Below are positions 1-7,935 of a stretch of DNA of 64,000 nucleotides, piece after piece. This DNA is from Rosettibacter primus (GTDB lineage Bacteria > Bacteroidota > Ignavibacteria > Ignavibacteriales > Melioribacteraceae), in NCBI RefSeq assembly GCF_036860675.1, contig NZ_JAYKGK010000002.1, positions 124,001 to 188,000 on the forward strand. The letters run 5' to 3'. Below the pieces are notes generated by a model, which searched no databases, was not told where the DNA came from, and saw nothing but the letters and a program-made list of their open reading frames with translations. The position numbers and the translations under genes are program-made. How positions within the stretch are numbered: position 1 is the stretch's first letter; the number at the start of each line of letters is the position of its first letter.

Positions 1-87
1 GACTCTTTTAATTTATTTTTGTTAAAAAGACTTCCTGACAAATATAAAAGCAGAAAAGAAATTAATGTTAAATATGGTTTGCCATAA
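1..87 (+). CDS. C-terminal tail of an unidentified protein (5' end outside window)
   Basis: An open frame enters from the left edge in frame 1 and gives 28 residues ending in KYGLP before a TAA stop. The tail is basic (Lys/Arg-rich). It would be the only plus-strand gene near the left edge and would converge on the DUF190 gene. I do not recognise a family; the piece is too short to identify and may be chance. The 240 bases between it and the DUF190 gene are AT-rich and I see nothing in them. Confidence 0.3.
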   Translation, partial: DSFNLFLLKRLPDKYKSRKEINVKYGLP

Positions 88-328
88 CAATGGGCTTTGC
101 CTAAAATAAAATCGAATGTGCTATTATGTAATTTTAAGAATAAATTTCTAATTGGTTCGTCTATCAAAAAAATGAAAATTACATAATAATTGATGTTAAA
201 AACATCCATGGATACTTTTTTATCAATATTTTTAGTGAAATAAAAAAATTTTTTACATCAATGATCAGATTATAAAAATTTTGTTCCATTGAAATAAATT
301 TGTAAATAATTCAAGATACTTTCTAAAC

Positions 329-682
329 TTATTTTGATGAACCAGTTACATATTTAATAATTTCAGCTTTTTCTATTGTAATTAATCCGCCGCATTTTGC
401 TTCTTCAAATATGTCGTGAAGTATTGACAAAAATTTTTCTACTTTTTCTTCTTCGTCAACTATTTCAATTACTATTGGCATATCTTCAGAAAGTCTTAAA
501 ATTTTTGAAGTATGAATTCGACTTGCTTTTCCAAATCCCATAATTCCTTTAAAAACTGTAGCTCCAGCCAATCCAGCTTTTCTTGCTTCTAAAACAATTT
601 TTTCATAAACCGGCATGTGATGAAGTATGTCGTCTTCACCAACAAATATGCGGACTAATTTTGCCTCCCCTTTAATTTCCAT
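329..682 (-). CDS. DUF190 family protein, CrcB partner
   Basis: A 117-residue soluble protein of the DUF190 family, a small alpha/beta ferredoxin-like fold of the GlnB/PII kind often encoded beside crcB. The KLVRIFVGEDD start, the GATVFKGIMGFG segment and the later IVIEIVDEEEKVEKFL segment are typical. It lies directly downstream of crcB, whose stop is separated by one base from this ATG, so the two are cotranscribed. The fluoride riboswitch ahead of crcB probably controls both. Its molecular role is not established; regulation or support of fluoride efflux is the reasonable inference from constant pairing. Confidence 0.88.
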   Translation of the reverse strand: MEIKGEAKLVRIFVGEDDILHHMPVYEKIVLEARKAGLAGATVFKGIMGFGKASRIHTSKILRLSEDMPIVIEIVDEEEKVEKFLSILHDIFEEAKCGGLITIEKAEIIKYVTGSSK

Positions 683-683
683 A

Positions 684-1067
684 TTATTCTCCAGAAATTA
701 TTTTAGAAAGTTTATATGAAACAAAAAGTACAAAAAGAGTAAGGAGAAGATTTAATAGAATATTTAATCCAGCATAGTAATATTCTCTTTCTTTTAGAAA
801 GTTAATTGTTTCATAAGAAAAAGTAGAAAATGTAGTTAATCCACCACAAAATCCAATTGTTAAAAATAATCTTAATTGAGTGCTGATTAATTCATTGGCA
901 TCAAGATAATACATGACAATACCAATTATAAAACTTCCCAAAACATTAACTGACAATGTCCCATACGGAAAAGTTGGAGGCAGAAATTTATAGACAAAAC
1001 CGGAAAGCCAATATCTAAGTACTCCTCCGATTCCTGCACCGATAAATACAATTATATAGTTCTGCAT
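684..1067 (-). CDS. crcB: Fluoride efflux channel CrcB/Fluc
   Basis: A 127-residue membrane protein with four predicted helices, the usual size of Fluc/CrcB dual-topology fluoride channels, which export F- across the inner membrane as dimers. The N-terminal GAGIGGVLRYWLS segment, the FPYGTLSVNVLGSFIIG segment (Asn in helix 2) and GFCGGLTTFSTFS (the Phe-box/Thr-Ser polar track) are family hallmarks. It is the first gene of a two-gene unit with DUF190. A fluoride riboswitch lies about 30 bases upstream of the ATG, which independently supports the assignment. Confidence 0.95.
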   Translation of the reverse strand: MQNYIIVFIGAGIGGVLRYWLSGFVYKFLPPTFPYGTLSVNVLGSFIIGIVMYYLDANELISTQLRLFLTIGFCGGLTTFSTFSYETINFLKEREYYYAGLNILLNLLLTLFVLFVSYKLSKIISGE

Positions 1068-1096
1068 TATTTACCCAAATTGATTATTGTTTCTAA

Positions 1097-1166
1097 AGGT
1101 AGGAGTTATCAGTCCGATAGGTTTAATTTGGACATTTTATTACAGGCTAACTCCATAGCCCTATGC
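1097..1166 (-). promoter_or_regulatory. Fluoride riboswitch (crcB RNA motif) upstream of crcB
   Basis: Read on the minus strand, the leader contains GGCTATGGAGTTAGCC, then a variable stem, then CTGATAACTCCTAC. These match the conserved GG-AUG-G-GUU-GCC start and the GAU-ACUCCUAC end of the crcB motif, and the GGAGTTA/AACTCC pairing seen in that fold can form. It ends about 30 bases before the crcB ATG, placing the ribosome-binding site within reach of the expression platform. A TAATTTTG element just upstream resembles the Bacteroidota -7 promoter box. Confidence 0.85.
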
Positions 1167-1204
1167 AAAATTACAAAAGAAATTATTTTAAATAAAGTTT
1201 GTAA

Positions 1205-2119
1205 TTATATTCTAACCGTATTTCTTAAAAAATTTTTTACTCTTCTAAAAATTGAATATTCATGTAACAATTCTTTTACTTCATTTAATTTTTTTTCTGC
1301 TGCTTTTACACCAGCTTCAATAATTTCTTTTGCTTTATCGAAATCTGTCCATGAGTAATTCATGACATCAGGATAAATAATTAAATCTGCTTCTTTTAAT
1401 TTCATCATTGATAAATGATATGAAGTAATATCTTCAGTCCGATATAATATATCAATTAAATTTTTGGGCGGTTCAATTATATTTAATGTTTTTGAAACAT
1501 TAACAGCCACAACCTTTGATGCACCAATTTGTCGAACTTTAGATGCAGGAACATTTTCCGAAGTATAACCATCAATTAGTAAATACCCATTTAATTTAAC
1601 CGGCGGGAAAATACCGGGAATTGCAGAACTTGCACGCAATACATCCCTCAGATTTCCCTTAACAAAATTTATTTCTTCGCCTGTAATTAAATCTGTTGAA
1701 ATTGCTGAAAATTTTATTTTAAGATTATCCAATGAAATATCTGGAAGCAAATCATAAATTTTTTTTGTTGTTTCCTCATCAAAATATGATAAAGTTGTTA
1801 ATGATTTAATTGCTTGCAATCTGAGTTCAATATAATCAAGAAATTTATTGAAATAATTTTTATCTGCATTTTTTGAATTCTCATTTAGCTTTTCAATTCC
1901 AAGTTCTTTGAACTTTGGATGTTTCATAGCATTTAGAATAAATTCTTCCACATCTTTTGCATTTCCAAAGTATGCATATAGGCCACCAACAATCGCACCC
2001 ATACTGCATCCAGTAATTGCAGCAATTTTTATATTCTCATTATCGAAAACTTTTAGCACACCAATGTGAGCTAAACCTCTTGCGCCACCGCCGCCAAATG
2101 CTAAACCTAAGTTTGACAT
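1205..2119 (-). CDS. Patatin-like phospholipase (RssA/YlbK type)
   Basis: A 304-residue cytoplasmic serine hydrolase of the bacterial patatin family. The oxyanion-hole glycine stretch AFGGGGARG lies near residues 7-15, the nucleophile is Ser39 in GCSMG, and the catalytic Asp183 lies in LIDGYTSENVPAS, where the usual DGG is DGY. Patatins hydrolyse acyl esters of phospholipids; the substrate here is unknown. It follows the broken rhodanese gene on the same strand, and the two frames nearly touch. The start is fixed by an ATG preceded by a GAGGAAC-type ribosome site. No signal peptide is visible. Confidence 0.9.
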   Translation of the reverse strand: MSNLGLAFGGGGARGLAHIGVLKVFDNENIKIAAITGCSMGAIVGGLYAYFGNAKDVEEFILNAMKHPKFKELGIEKLNENSKNADKNYFNKFLDYIELRLQAIKSLTTLSYFDEETTKKIYDLLPDISLDNLKIKFSAISTDLITGEEINFVKGNLRDVLRASSAIPGIFPPVKLNGYLLIDGYTSENVPASKVRQIGASKVVAVNVSKTLNIIEPPKNLIDILYRTEDITSYHLSMMKLKEADLIIYPDVMNYSWTDFDKAKEIIEAGVKAAEKKLNEVKELLHEYSIFRRVKNFLRNTVRI

Positions 2120-2162
2120 TGTTCCTCTTTATTATTAATGAATAATAAAAATGTTTTGCATT

Positions 2163-2505
2163 ATCACCACATAAATAATCAGCTATTCTTAAAAGACCTT
2201 CGACTAAATATCTTGCATTAAATCCATTTTATTAAAAACATCCTGGTTATAATCGCTCTATCGTAATGAGGACAAGCAGTTACTACTAATTTATCTTTTT
2301 TGATTTCATTCAATCTATACGGCATATTATTAAGAGGAATATTTTTTGAAAATATAAAATTCCAAAGTTCAATTTCTTCTTTGAAGCGAACATCAATAAA
2401 TTGAATTTCTCCTTTCTTCAGTATTTCCATTAATTCTGGAATTTGTATTTTTATTTTCTTCTGAGCTTCGTAATCGAAACTTGACAAGTATTTTTCTAAG
2501 TCCAT
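2163..2505 (-). pseudogene. Rhodanese-like protein, frameshifted
   Basis: The first 95 codons encode a rhodanese-like domain: FIDVRFKEEIELWNF resembles the start of the sulfurtransferase fold, and TACPHYDRA occupies the active-loop position, with a CPHYDR loop instead of the classical CRxGxR. The frame stops after MFLIK. In another frame the sequence continues as NGFNARYLVEGLLRIADYL, exactly the expected rhodanese C-terminus, so a small indel in the A-rich run near 2220 breaks the gene. The restored protein would be about 115 residues. It lies at the edge of the decayed region and is either a recent pseudogene or an indel error. Confidence 0.75.
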
Positions 2506-2665
2506 TTTAATTTCTCTTTTAAAATAAGAATATAAATTTATAATTAAGGTGTCAAATGTTTTCTTTAATGGAGATATCTAAAAGTAAATTTTTTCAATAT
2601 GGGATACAAAAAGTCCAATATAACCCCAATACATGCAAATCAAAAATAATCAATAAAAAATAATC

Positions 2666-3227
2666 TCACTTCATCTTAATGACTCTTTCTTTCCAATTCA
2701 TCGGATTAGCTATTGTTGAGACTCAACAGACAGAATTATTACTGCATATTGTATGAAGTAAAAATAGTCCATCATCTTTTAAGTTTCTTTCTGCTAATTG
2801 GAAATACTTTTTGTAATTTTTGTATCTAACGTTTTCAATCATTCCAACACTTACAATTTTATCATACTTTTCGTTAACTTCTCTGTAATCCTGCAATCTG
2901 TAGTCAACTTATAAACCTTGGCACTATTCTTTTCCAAGAGCAACTTGTTCTTTTACAGTAATTCCAACAACTTCAACACCATATTTTTCAGCGGTATATT
3001 TCCCAAATGCTCCCCAGATGCAGACGACATAAAGCACGCGCATCCCGGGTTTGAGATAAAGTTTTTTACAAATCAAGTTTATTTTCCTGAACTTCATATA
3101 AATTATCAGCATTCTACCATTAAGCACAACTATAGTTCATTCTTCTACCAAGCACATTCTTGAAAAGACCGTTACCTAAATCGCAATGTCTTTTACCAAT
3201 TATAAAGGCCCGTCTTTTCGCTTGCAT
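2666..3227 (-). pseudogene. Cyclopropane-fatty-acyl-phospholipid synthase remnant
   Basis: Stretches in changing frames recover the middle of a CFA synthase, a SAM-dependent methyltransferase acting on unsaturated acyl chains. Recognisable pieces are RRAFIIGKRHCDLGNGLF, NYSCA followed by stop-W-stop and NADNLYEVQENKL, ICKKLYLKPGMRVL, KYGVEVVGITVKEQVALGKE and NLKDDGLFLLHTI. The SAM motif VLDIGCGWG has degraded to VLYVVCIWG. At least two in-frame stops and two frame changes are present, and the N-terminal and C-terminal thirds are missing. This is an old pseudogene, not a sequencing error. Confidence 0.85.
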
Positions 3228-3260
3228 ATTTATTAAATAAAATCCAGCAAGTTGAAAATC

Positions 3261-3684
3261 TATTTTAAGATTTCGCTTAACTTCAATTTTTTAGTGTGAT
3301 CTATTATTGAACCGTTAATAACAGCCTGAACAGCTTCATCAATATTTTTTTTTCCGTTACAACCGGTTTAATCTTAAGTTGATGCATTCTTCGTTAAATG
3401 CCATTTCCCATTTCACGTTCTAGTAAAATCTGGCAATCATTAATCACTTCTGCCATACTAACGTGTTTGGAATGTGAATGTTCATCAAGTCCGTGCTGGT
3501 CATCTGAATTATGATGTTCTTCCTGCGCATAATTATGATGACCAGGTTTTTCGTGGCGTTCTCTTTTTATTACTTTACCGTTTTGAACCGAAAGTACTTT
3601 GTAAAATCTTGCTCTTCCAAAATGCTGACTGATTGTTACTCCATCATCTGTTACTACTGCGATATTGGTTATTTTGGTTTCCAT
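3261..3684 (-). pseudogene. NifX/dinitrogenase-cofactor family protein, broken
   Basis: The start matches the dinitrogenase iron-molybdenum cofactor (NifX/NifB C-terminal) family: NIAVVTDDGVTISQHFGRARFY, then a His-rich insert (HHNYAQEEHHNSDDQHGLDEHSHSKH in two runs) likely to bind metal. The frame stops at TAA after EMGNGI. The same frame then continues HQLKIKPVVTEKK, and after another indel reads NIDEAVQAVINGSIIDH, the normal C-terminus. One nonsense change plus one frameshift mark it as a pseudogene. It is one of five family members in the window. Confidence 0.8.
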
Positions 3685-3800
3685 TTATTTTTCATTTACA
3701 TTAAGTAAACAATTACTTACTTATTCAGATAAAAAAATTTTATCTTTTTTCTAAAGCCCTTTTTATTAAACCAATCATTCATTCGCAAAATTTTTCTTGC

Positions 3801-3905
3801 TTAACTGTGCCTGGCTCTAATATCATCATCTATGTTCAATGAAATTGGGATTCCCATATCAAGAGTTGCAACATTTTCTACATTAAGTGATTTATCCCAG
3901 ACTCC
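3801..3905 (-). pseudogene. Unidentified coding remnant
   Basis: Immediately downstream of the truncated CcdA frame, an open stretch reads GVWDKSLNVENVATLDMG then IPISLNIDDDIRARHS before TAA. The composition looks protein-like, but it has no start and I do not recognise the family. It lies in a run of pseudogenes and probably is the tail of another lost gene joined to the CcdA fragment by deletion. Confidence 0.25.
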
Positions 3906-4361
3906 CTAGTTTATTCCTTGTTTAATTATTCTACTTATATATTCCTTTTGAGCAAGAAGAATTTTCCTTTGTCTAAGTCTAGTTGTGTTCCAATCAAGTT
4001 TAATAATATCCAAAAGATAAAGACCAACAAGAAAAAATATTCCTGCTACTAAATAATTTCCGGTTGCACCAATATCACCCATTAATCTGCCAAGTGATGC
4101 AGTAATTATTCTTATTACTGCAATAGTAATAAGAATTCCGATGGCAAAAATCAGAGAAATATAAAAAGTTCGTTTCAGAGAAATTTTTCCTTGTGAAGTA
4201 ATGTAACTAATTACAAGCGGAATACTCGAAAGATGACAAGGCGAAAGAAGTATTGATAGTACGCCCCAACCAAAAGAGGCAAGTGCTGGTTGTCTTCCCT
4301 GCCTAACTGTAGTGTAGTTGAGCATTACACAGAGTTCCACAGAGAAATCACAGAGAGCCAC
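3906..4361 (-). pseudogene. CcdA/DsbD-type membrane protein, truncated at both ends
   Basis: From about 3980 to 4290 this frame is nearly identical to the first half of the intact CcdA-like gene at 22732-23433: FGWGVLSILLSPCHLSSIPL, the KRTFYIS helix start and LVGLYLLDIIK. The intact N-terminal 20 residues are replaced by a read-through of the adjoining repeat. Everything after LDWN, including the second redox half with the GPCTFAY cysteine, is lost. With one of the two conserved cysteines gone and no native start, it cannot be a working thiol-disulfide transporter. It is part of the decayed duplicate of the arsenic cluster. Confidence 0.85.
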
Positions 4362-4372
4362 TGAGATTATTT
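4321..4372. repeat. Interspersed CACAGAG repeat, duplicated with its flanks
   Basis: A run of ACACAGAG/CCACAGAG units at about 10-base spacing. It is identical over some 50 bases to the copy at 23490-23545 and lies in the same place between the CcdA-like and thioredoxin genes, so it was copied along with the block. Confidence 0.8.
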
Positions 4373-4774
4373 CTTTGATTTTAATCCTTTGCTCTGTAAA
4401 AGATCTGCTTCGGGATAAAATCCTTCGTGTCGGTGAAATTCTTTTCCATTTTCATCAAGAAAAATCTGGGTTGGAATTAATTTAATTTTATATTTATCAG
4501 CATATGGTTTTTGTTCTTTTGTCCAAACATCATAAAAAATAACTTTAACTTGATCAATATATTTTGATTCAATTGCCTTCATAACAGGTTGCATTTGTTT
4601 ACAAGGAATACAATTAACTGAGCCAATTTCAACAAATGTTACTTTAGGTGAATTAGTAATTTCTTTGTTCTTTTTTGATTGAGCTGGAACAAATTCTGTA
4701 ACAACTAACAAAAGTATGATTGATATGGTTAATAAAATCTTTGTTTTCTTTAGTTTGTTCCTTCTTTTAGCCAA
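4367..4774 (-). CDS. Thioredoxin-family protein (duplicate copy)
   Basis: A 135-residue exported thioredoxin with an N-terminal hydrophobic signal (about residues 12-31) and a CIPC active site at Cys55-Cys58, followed by the cis-Pro segment LIPTQIFLDENGKEFHRHEG. It is a close paralogue of the protein at 23536-23910 but lost four residues near the C-terminus (PEADLLQ versus PEAEIDKLLQ). The frame has a TTG start with no clear ribosome site, and its neighbours are broken, so it may be untranslated. If expressed it would reduce or relay disulfides outside the cytoplasmic membrane. Confidence 0.65.
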   Translation of the reverse strand: MAKRRNKLKKTKILLTISIILLLVVTEFVPAQSKKNKEITNSPKVTFVEIGSVNCIPCKQMQPVMKAIESKYIDQVKVIFYDVWTKEQKPYADKYKIKLIPTQIFLDENGKEFHRHEGFYPEADLLQSKGLKSKK

Positions 4775-4782
4775 TTTAATAT

Positions 4783-4995
4783 TTATTCTTTTTTAGGAAT
4801 AATTCCAAAACTTTTATCTTGTTCATTCACTACCAATCCTGGAGTCATCATGATTCCATAATCCATGAATTTTTCTCTGTCGGTGATTTTTTCAATGTTT
4901 GCTTCTAAGTTATTTTCAGTGACCACTTCTTTGACTAAATTTTCCAGTTTTATACAATTTGCACATCCTGGTCCAAGAACTTTGATGTCTAACAT
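4783..4995 (-). CDS. Mini-thioredoxin (GPGCxxC type), C-terminally truncated
   Basis: A 70-residue small redox protein: LDIKVLGPGCANCIKLENL carries the GPGCxxC pair, and YGIMMTPGLVVN gives the cis-Pro loop, as in the TM0996/MTH895 glutaredoxin-like family. The frame ends at TAA after IPKKE. In the same frame the DNA continues ILNWLKEG, the normal last helix, so one CAA-to-TAA change removed about eight residues. The core fold could survive. A good AGGAGG site precedes the ATG. It belongs to the decayed duplicate block. Confidence 0.6.
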   Translation of the reverse strand: MLDIKVLGPGCANCIKLENLVKEVVTENNLEANIEKITDREKFMDYGIMMTPGLVVNEQDKSFGIIPKKE

Positions 4996-5038
4996 TCAAT
5001 CCTCCTTTTTTACTGTGTGTTTATTATTATAATGATTT

Positions 5039-5552
5039 CTATTGAAAAATCGATCCATAAATTAAACCCGTGATCGTTGCCATTATTACAACAAGAGAGA
5101 CGTACACTACTGTTTTCTGTGTCCCAATAACTCCACGAATAACAAGCATATTTGGTAATGATAAAGCAGGACCTGAATAAAGAAGTGCAATTGCAGGACC
5201 GAGACCTGCACCCCTTTTATGTATCGAAGAAAAAAGCGGAAGAACGATACAAGAACAAACTGCCAAAAATTGTTCCTGAACCTGCGGCAACTAAATATGC
5301 TTTCCATTTTTTTGCCTTAACACTAAAGTGTTTAATAACTGATACCTGACTTATAAAAACAGCGATCACCCCAGCAATAAAAAATGCCGGTACAAGACAA
5401 AGCAGAACATGTTCCTGAGCATACCATTTAGCTAAAGCAAATGCATCTATTATTGCATTACGAAAAGTGTCGTTTTCTATTGGTAAAAAGTATGCAAATA
5501 AGAAAAACACTGTTATCCATAAAAACGATTTGTATTGTTCTTTCCAGTCAAT
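5039..5552 (-). pseudogene. ArsP/DUF318 permease, internally deleted and frameshifted
   Basis: This is a remnant of the permease intact at 27676-28977. The N-terminal part (FAYFLPIE to KAKKWKAYLVA) is followed by a frame change at SGTI. The other frame resumes at LAVCSCIVLPLFSSIHKRG and reads to YSGPA, then jumps directly to LSLPNMLVIRGVIGTQKT, the C-terminal end. The jump lies at GCAGGACC (5166-5173), an octamer present at both deletion ends in the intact gene (27800 and 28592). The deletion is 792 bases, 264 codons. The start codon is also lost (ATT in place of ATG). Confidence 0.9.
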
Positions 5553-5689
5553 AAATACCTTTTAAAGTTTTGTTAATGAAATAATTATGAGAATAAATTT
5601 ATTTGAATTATGAATATATGAGCACTTAATCATATAGTTGGATAAAAAAATTTAACTTCCGACCAATTTTTTTACTGTCTCAATATTCT

Positions 5690-5980
5690 TTAAAGCAATT
5701 TTTCAGCAAGATCAAGAATCTGAAAAATCCTTTTATCAGCAACATGATAGTTCACACTTAAACCTTCCTTCCACGCATCAAGGATTCCACTTTTTCCAAG
5801 ACTTTTGAGATGACGAGAAAGATTTGATTGCTCAAGTCCGATTAAGGCATTGTCTCACAATTGCACATTGCTTGTTTTTGGAGTGATTTCAAAATTTTAA
5901 TTCTGCTTGGATGACAAATAGCAGATAAAATTTCCGACTGCAAATCTTCCTTTGTTTTTGTATTCCGCGTAAAATTTTTT
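5690..5980 (-). pseudogene. ArsR-family regulator, frameshifted
   Basis: Two frames together give a winged-helix metalloregulator: LQSEILSAICHPSRIKILKS then MCNCE (a CxC metal site like that of ArsR), then after an indel near 5853 LIGLEQSNLSRHLKSLGKSG and WKEGLSVNYHVADKRIFQIL to a TAA. No ATG is present at the expected start. It lies upstream of the decayed permease block, mirroring the intact arrangement in which arsR (29068-29472) heads the arsenic operon. The CxC type differs in sequence from the intact arsR. Confidence 0.8.
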
Positions 5981-6035
5981 ATCCAACTTATTTTATATAA
6001 TTTCAGACCAAATATAGTCTATGAGTATATGAGTG

Positions 6036-6644
6036 TCATGTCATATTATTTTCATTTTTCAAAAATAAAACCGTATCGTAATCTTCGGGTCTGTTCACAT
6101 TAAAAAAAATTTCATCCCTATAAAAAGATAATTTTTCAGGATGAATAATTTCTGCTTCTGCTGTCTTTATAAACTTATGAAATGATTTATCACTCATTTC
6201 ATTATCCGATATAAATTTTTCAATCTCTCTTAAAATCTTTTTTGAATAAACTCCAACTAAGGGTTGATGATATCCGGCGGCTTCACAGAAAACAATTGAT
6301 TTATCAGTTCTGTGCTCGATGATATACTTAATCATCGCTTCAGACATAAGTGGAACATCACACGAAAGAATAAAAATTTTTTCTGTTTGCGAATGAGTTA
6401 ATGCTGAATGAATTCCGGCAAGTGGTCCTTTCCATTTATAAATATCTTCGTATAAAGGAAGTTTGAGAAATTTATATTCATCTGGAGTGTTTGTGATAAT
6501 TATAACTTCAGAAAAAATTGATTTCATTAAATCAACAATCCGTTCAATGATTGTTTGATTACCTAATTTCAAAAAAGATTTGTTTACGCCCATTCGTGAG
6601 CTTTTTCCGCCAGCAAGAATTACTCCAGTTATATCAGAATACAT
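6036..6644 (-). CDS. mobA: Molybdenum cofactor guanylyltransferase MobA
   Basis: A 202-residue nucleotidyltransferase that joins GMP from GTP to molybdopterin, making the bis-MGD form needed by DMSO-reductase-family enzymes such as the large oxidoreductase at 11.5-14.7 kb. The signature LAGGKSSRMGVNKSFL (GTP-binding loop and Lys) is at residues 10-26, and CDVPL is the metal-binding Asp motif. The ATG overlaps the last codons of moeA by 16 bases, so it is translationally coupled in the moaA-moaC-MOSC-moeA-mobA run. Confidence 0.93.
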   Translation of the reverse strand: MYSDITGVILAGGKSSRMGVNKSFLKLGNQTIIERIVDLMKSIFSEVIIITNTPDEYKFLKLPLYEDIYKWKGPLAGIHSALTHSQTEKIFILSCDVPLMSEAMIKYIIEHRTDKSIVFCEAAGYHQPLVGVYSKKILREIEKFISDNEMSDKSFHKFIKTAEAEIIHPEKLSFYRDEIFFNVNRPEDYDTVLFLKNENNMT

Positions 6645-7831
6645 TTCACTCTTTCTCCTTTTTTCGGATTCAATTTATTTTCTTCAATTTCAATTAAACA
6701 ATTTGCGCGACTCATTTCAACAAGATTGCCGGATGACTGAGAAAACTCTGAAGTGACTTTCCATTCGCCATTTTCTTCAAATAATATTCCTCGCGGGAAA
6801 TGCCGCTTTCCATCTTTCTTCTTTAAATCATTCTGTAAGATTGCTGTTACACTTTTAATTTCATTTTGTCTGAATAAGAATTCGATTGCCGGCTTGATAA
6901 AAACATAAAAATTTACAAGCGATGAAACCGGATTGCCTGGTAAACCAAATACTAAAATTCTTCTTTCATCTTTTTCATACAATCCGAAGTAAATCGGTTT
7001 ACCGGGTTTGATATTTACTTTCCAGAATTTTTCTTTTACACCCTGCTCTTCAAAAACTTCTTTCAGAAAATCATATTTTCCGACCGATACTCCGCCGGTT
7101 GTAATAAGCAAATCAATATTCAATGCTAAAGCTGCTTTAATCTTTTCAGAAATTAGTTTTTTGTCATCCTTTATGAAACCAAGATTGATGGCTGTGTGAT
7201 TCATTTCTTTCACTGCTGTATAAAGAGAATAAATGTTTGATACGCGAAGTTTATCATCTTCTGGTTTCTCATTGATTGGAATTAGTTCATCGCCGGTTGC
7301 AAGAATTGCTGTTTTGAGTTTGGAATAAACTTTTACTTTTTCTCTTCCACAGCTTGCAAGTACTGCGATAGTCTTTGCATCAATTTTTGTGAAGCAATGA
7401 ACTGCAATTGCATTTTTTCTTAAATCATTTCCTTGTTTGCGTATATTCATTCCTTTTCTGAAAAAAGAATTTTGCTTTAGGAAAAGAGTTGAACCATTTA
7501 CTTCTATATCTTCAATTGGAATAATTGTATCAGCATTCGGTGGGAGCTTACTTCCGGTTGTAATAAGTACTGCATCATTCTCAGTTAAAGTGAATGAGGA
7601 AAAATTCCCTGCAGAGATTTCACCAATTATTTTCCATTGTGTTCTTTCTGAAAATTTAATTGCATAACCGTCTACTGCTGAATTATCAAATGGTGGCAGA
7701 TCAACATCAGCAATTACATCTTCAGCAAGTATGCGGTTGAAGGATTCGAGCAAATCAACTTCTTCAGTGTGAAGAGTTAATTTCTCAATTTCGTTTTTAA
7801 TTATTTCCAGTGCTTTGTTATAGTTAATCAT
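6629..7831 (-). CDS. moeA: Molybdopterin molybdenumtransferase MoeA
   Basis: A 400-residue protein inserting molybdate into adenylated molybdopterin. It shows the MoeA N-terminal DVDLPPFDNSAVDGYA motif, the GVSVGKYDF and GLPGNPVSS loops of the MogA-like domain, and the C-terminal beta domain. I place the start at 7831 (MINYNKALE). An upstream in-frame ATG at 7918 would add 29 residues of translated repeat (HKVHKGNHKVAQRR), an artefact. The ribosome site AAAGGAG lies in the last unit of that repeat. It overlaps mobA by 16 bases. Confidence 0.93.
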   Translation of the reverse strand: MINYNKALEIIKNEIEKLTLHTEEVDLLESFNRILAEDVIADVDLPPFDNSAVDGYAIKFSERTQWKIIGEISAGNFSSFTLTENDAVLITTGSKLPPNADTIIPIEDIEVNGSTLFLKQNSFFRKGMNIRKQGNDLRKNAIAVHCFTKIDAKTIAVLASCGREKVKVYSKLKTAILATGDELIPINEKPEDDKLRVSNIYSLYTAVKEMNHTAINLGFIKDDKKLISEKIKAALALNIDLLITTGGVSVGKYDFLKEVFEEQGVKEKFWKVNIKPGKPIYFGLYEKDERRILVFGLPGNPVSSLVNFYVFIKPAIEFLFRQNEIKSVTAILQNDLKKKDGKRHFPRGILFEENGEWKVTSEFSQSSGNLVEMSRANCLIEIEENKLNPKKGERVKCILI

Positions 7832-7833
7832 AT

Positions 7834-7935
7834 TTCTCCTTTGTGCGACTTTGTGATTTCCTTTGTGAACTTTGTGGTTAAGCTTTTTTTTACCACAAAG
7901 GGACACGAAGTTCATCACTAAGGAGCACTAAGTAT
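7834..7935. repeat. Interspersed CACAAAG hairpin repeat
   Basis: Two arms of CTTTGTG-type units, spaced about 10-12 bases, form an inverted pair around a T-rich loop (AAGCTTTTTTTTACC). The left end supplies the AAAGGAG site of moeA. The right end (CTAAGGAGCACTAAG) forms the last codons of the MOSC gene. Confidence 0.85.

Noticed and set aside
1080..1358. Plus-strand gene over the crcB leader
   Set aside because: The frame covers the fluoride riboswitch and the antisense of the patatin C-terminus; it has no ribosome site and its protein is low-complexity.
7832..7918. 29-residue N-terminal extension of MoeA
   Set aside because: It is translated repeat sequence; the family start MINYNKALE follows with a good ribosome site.
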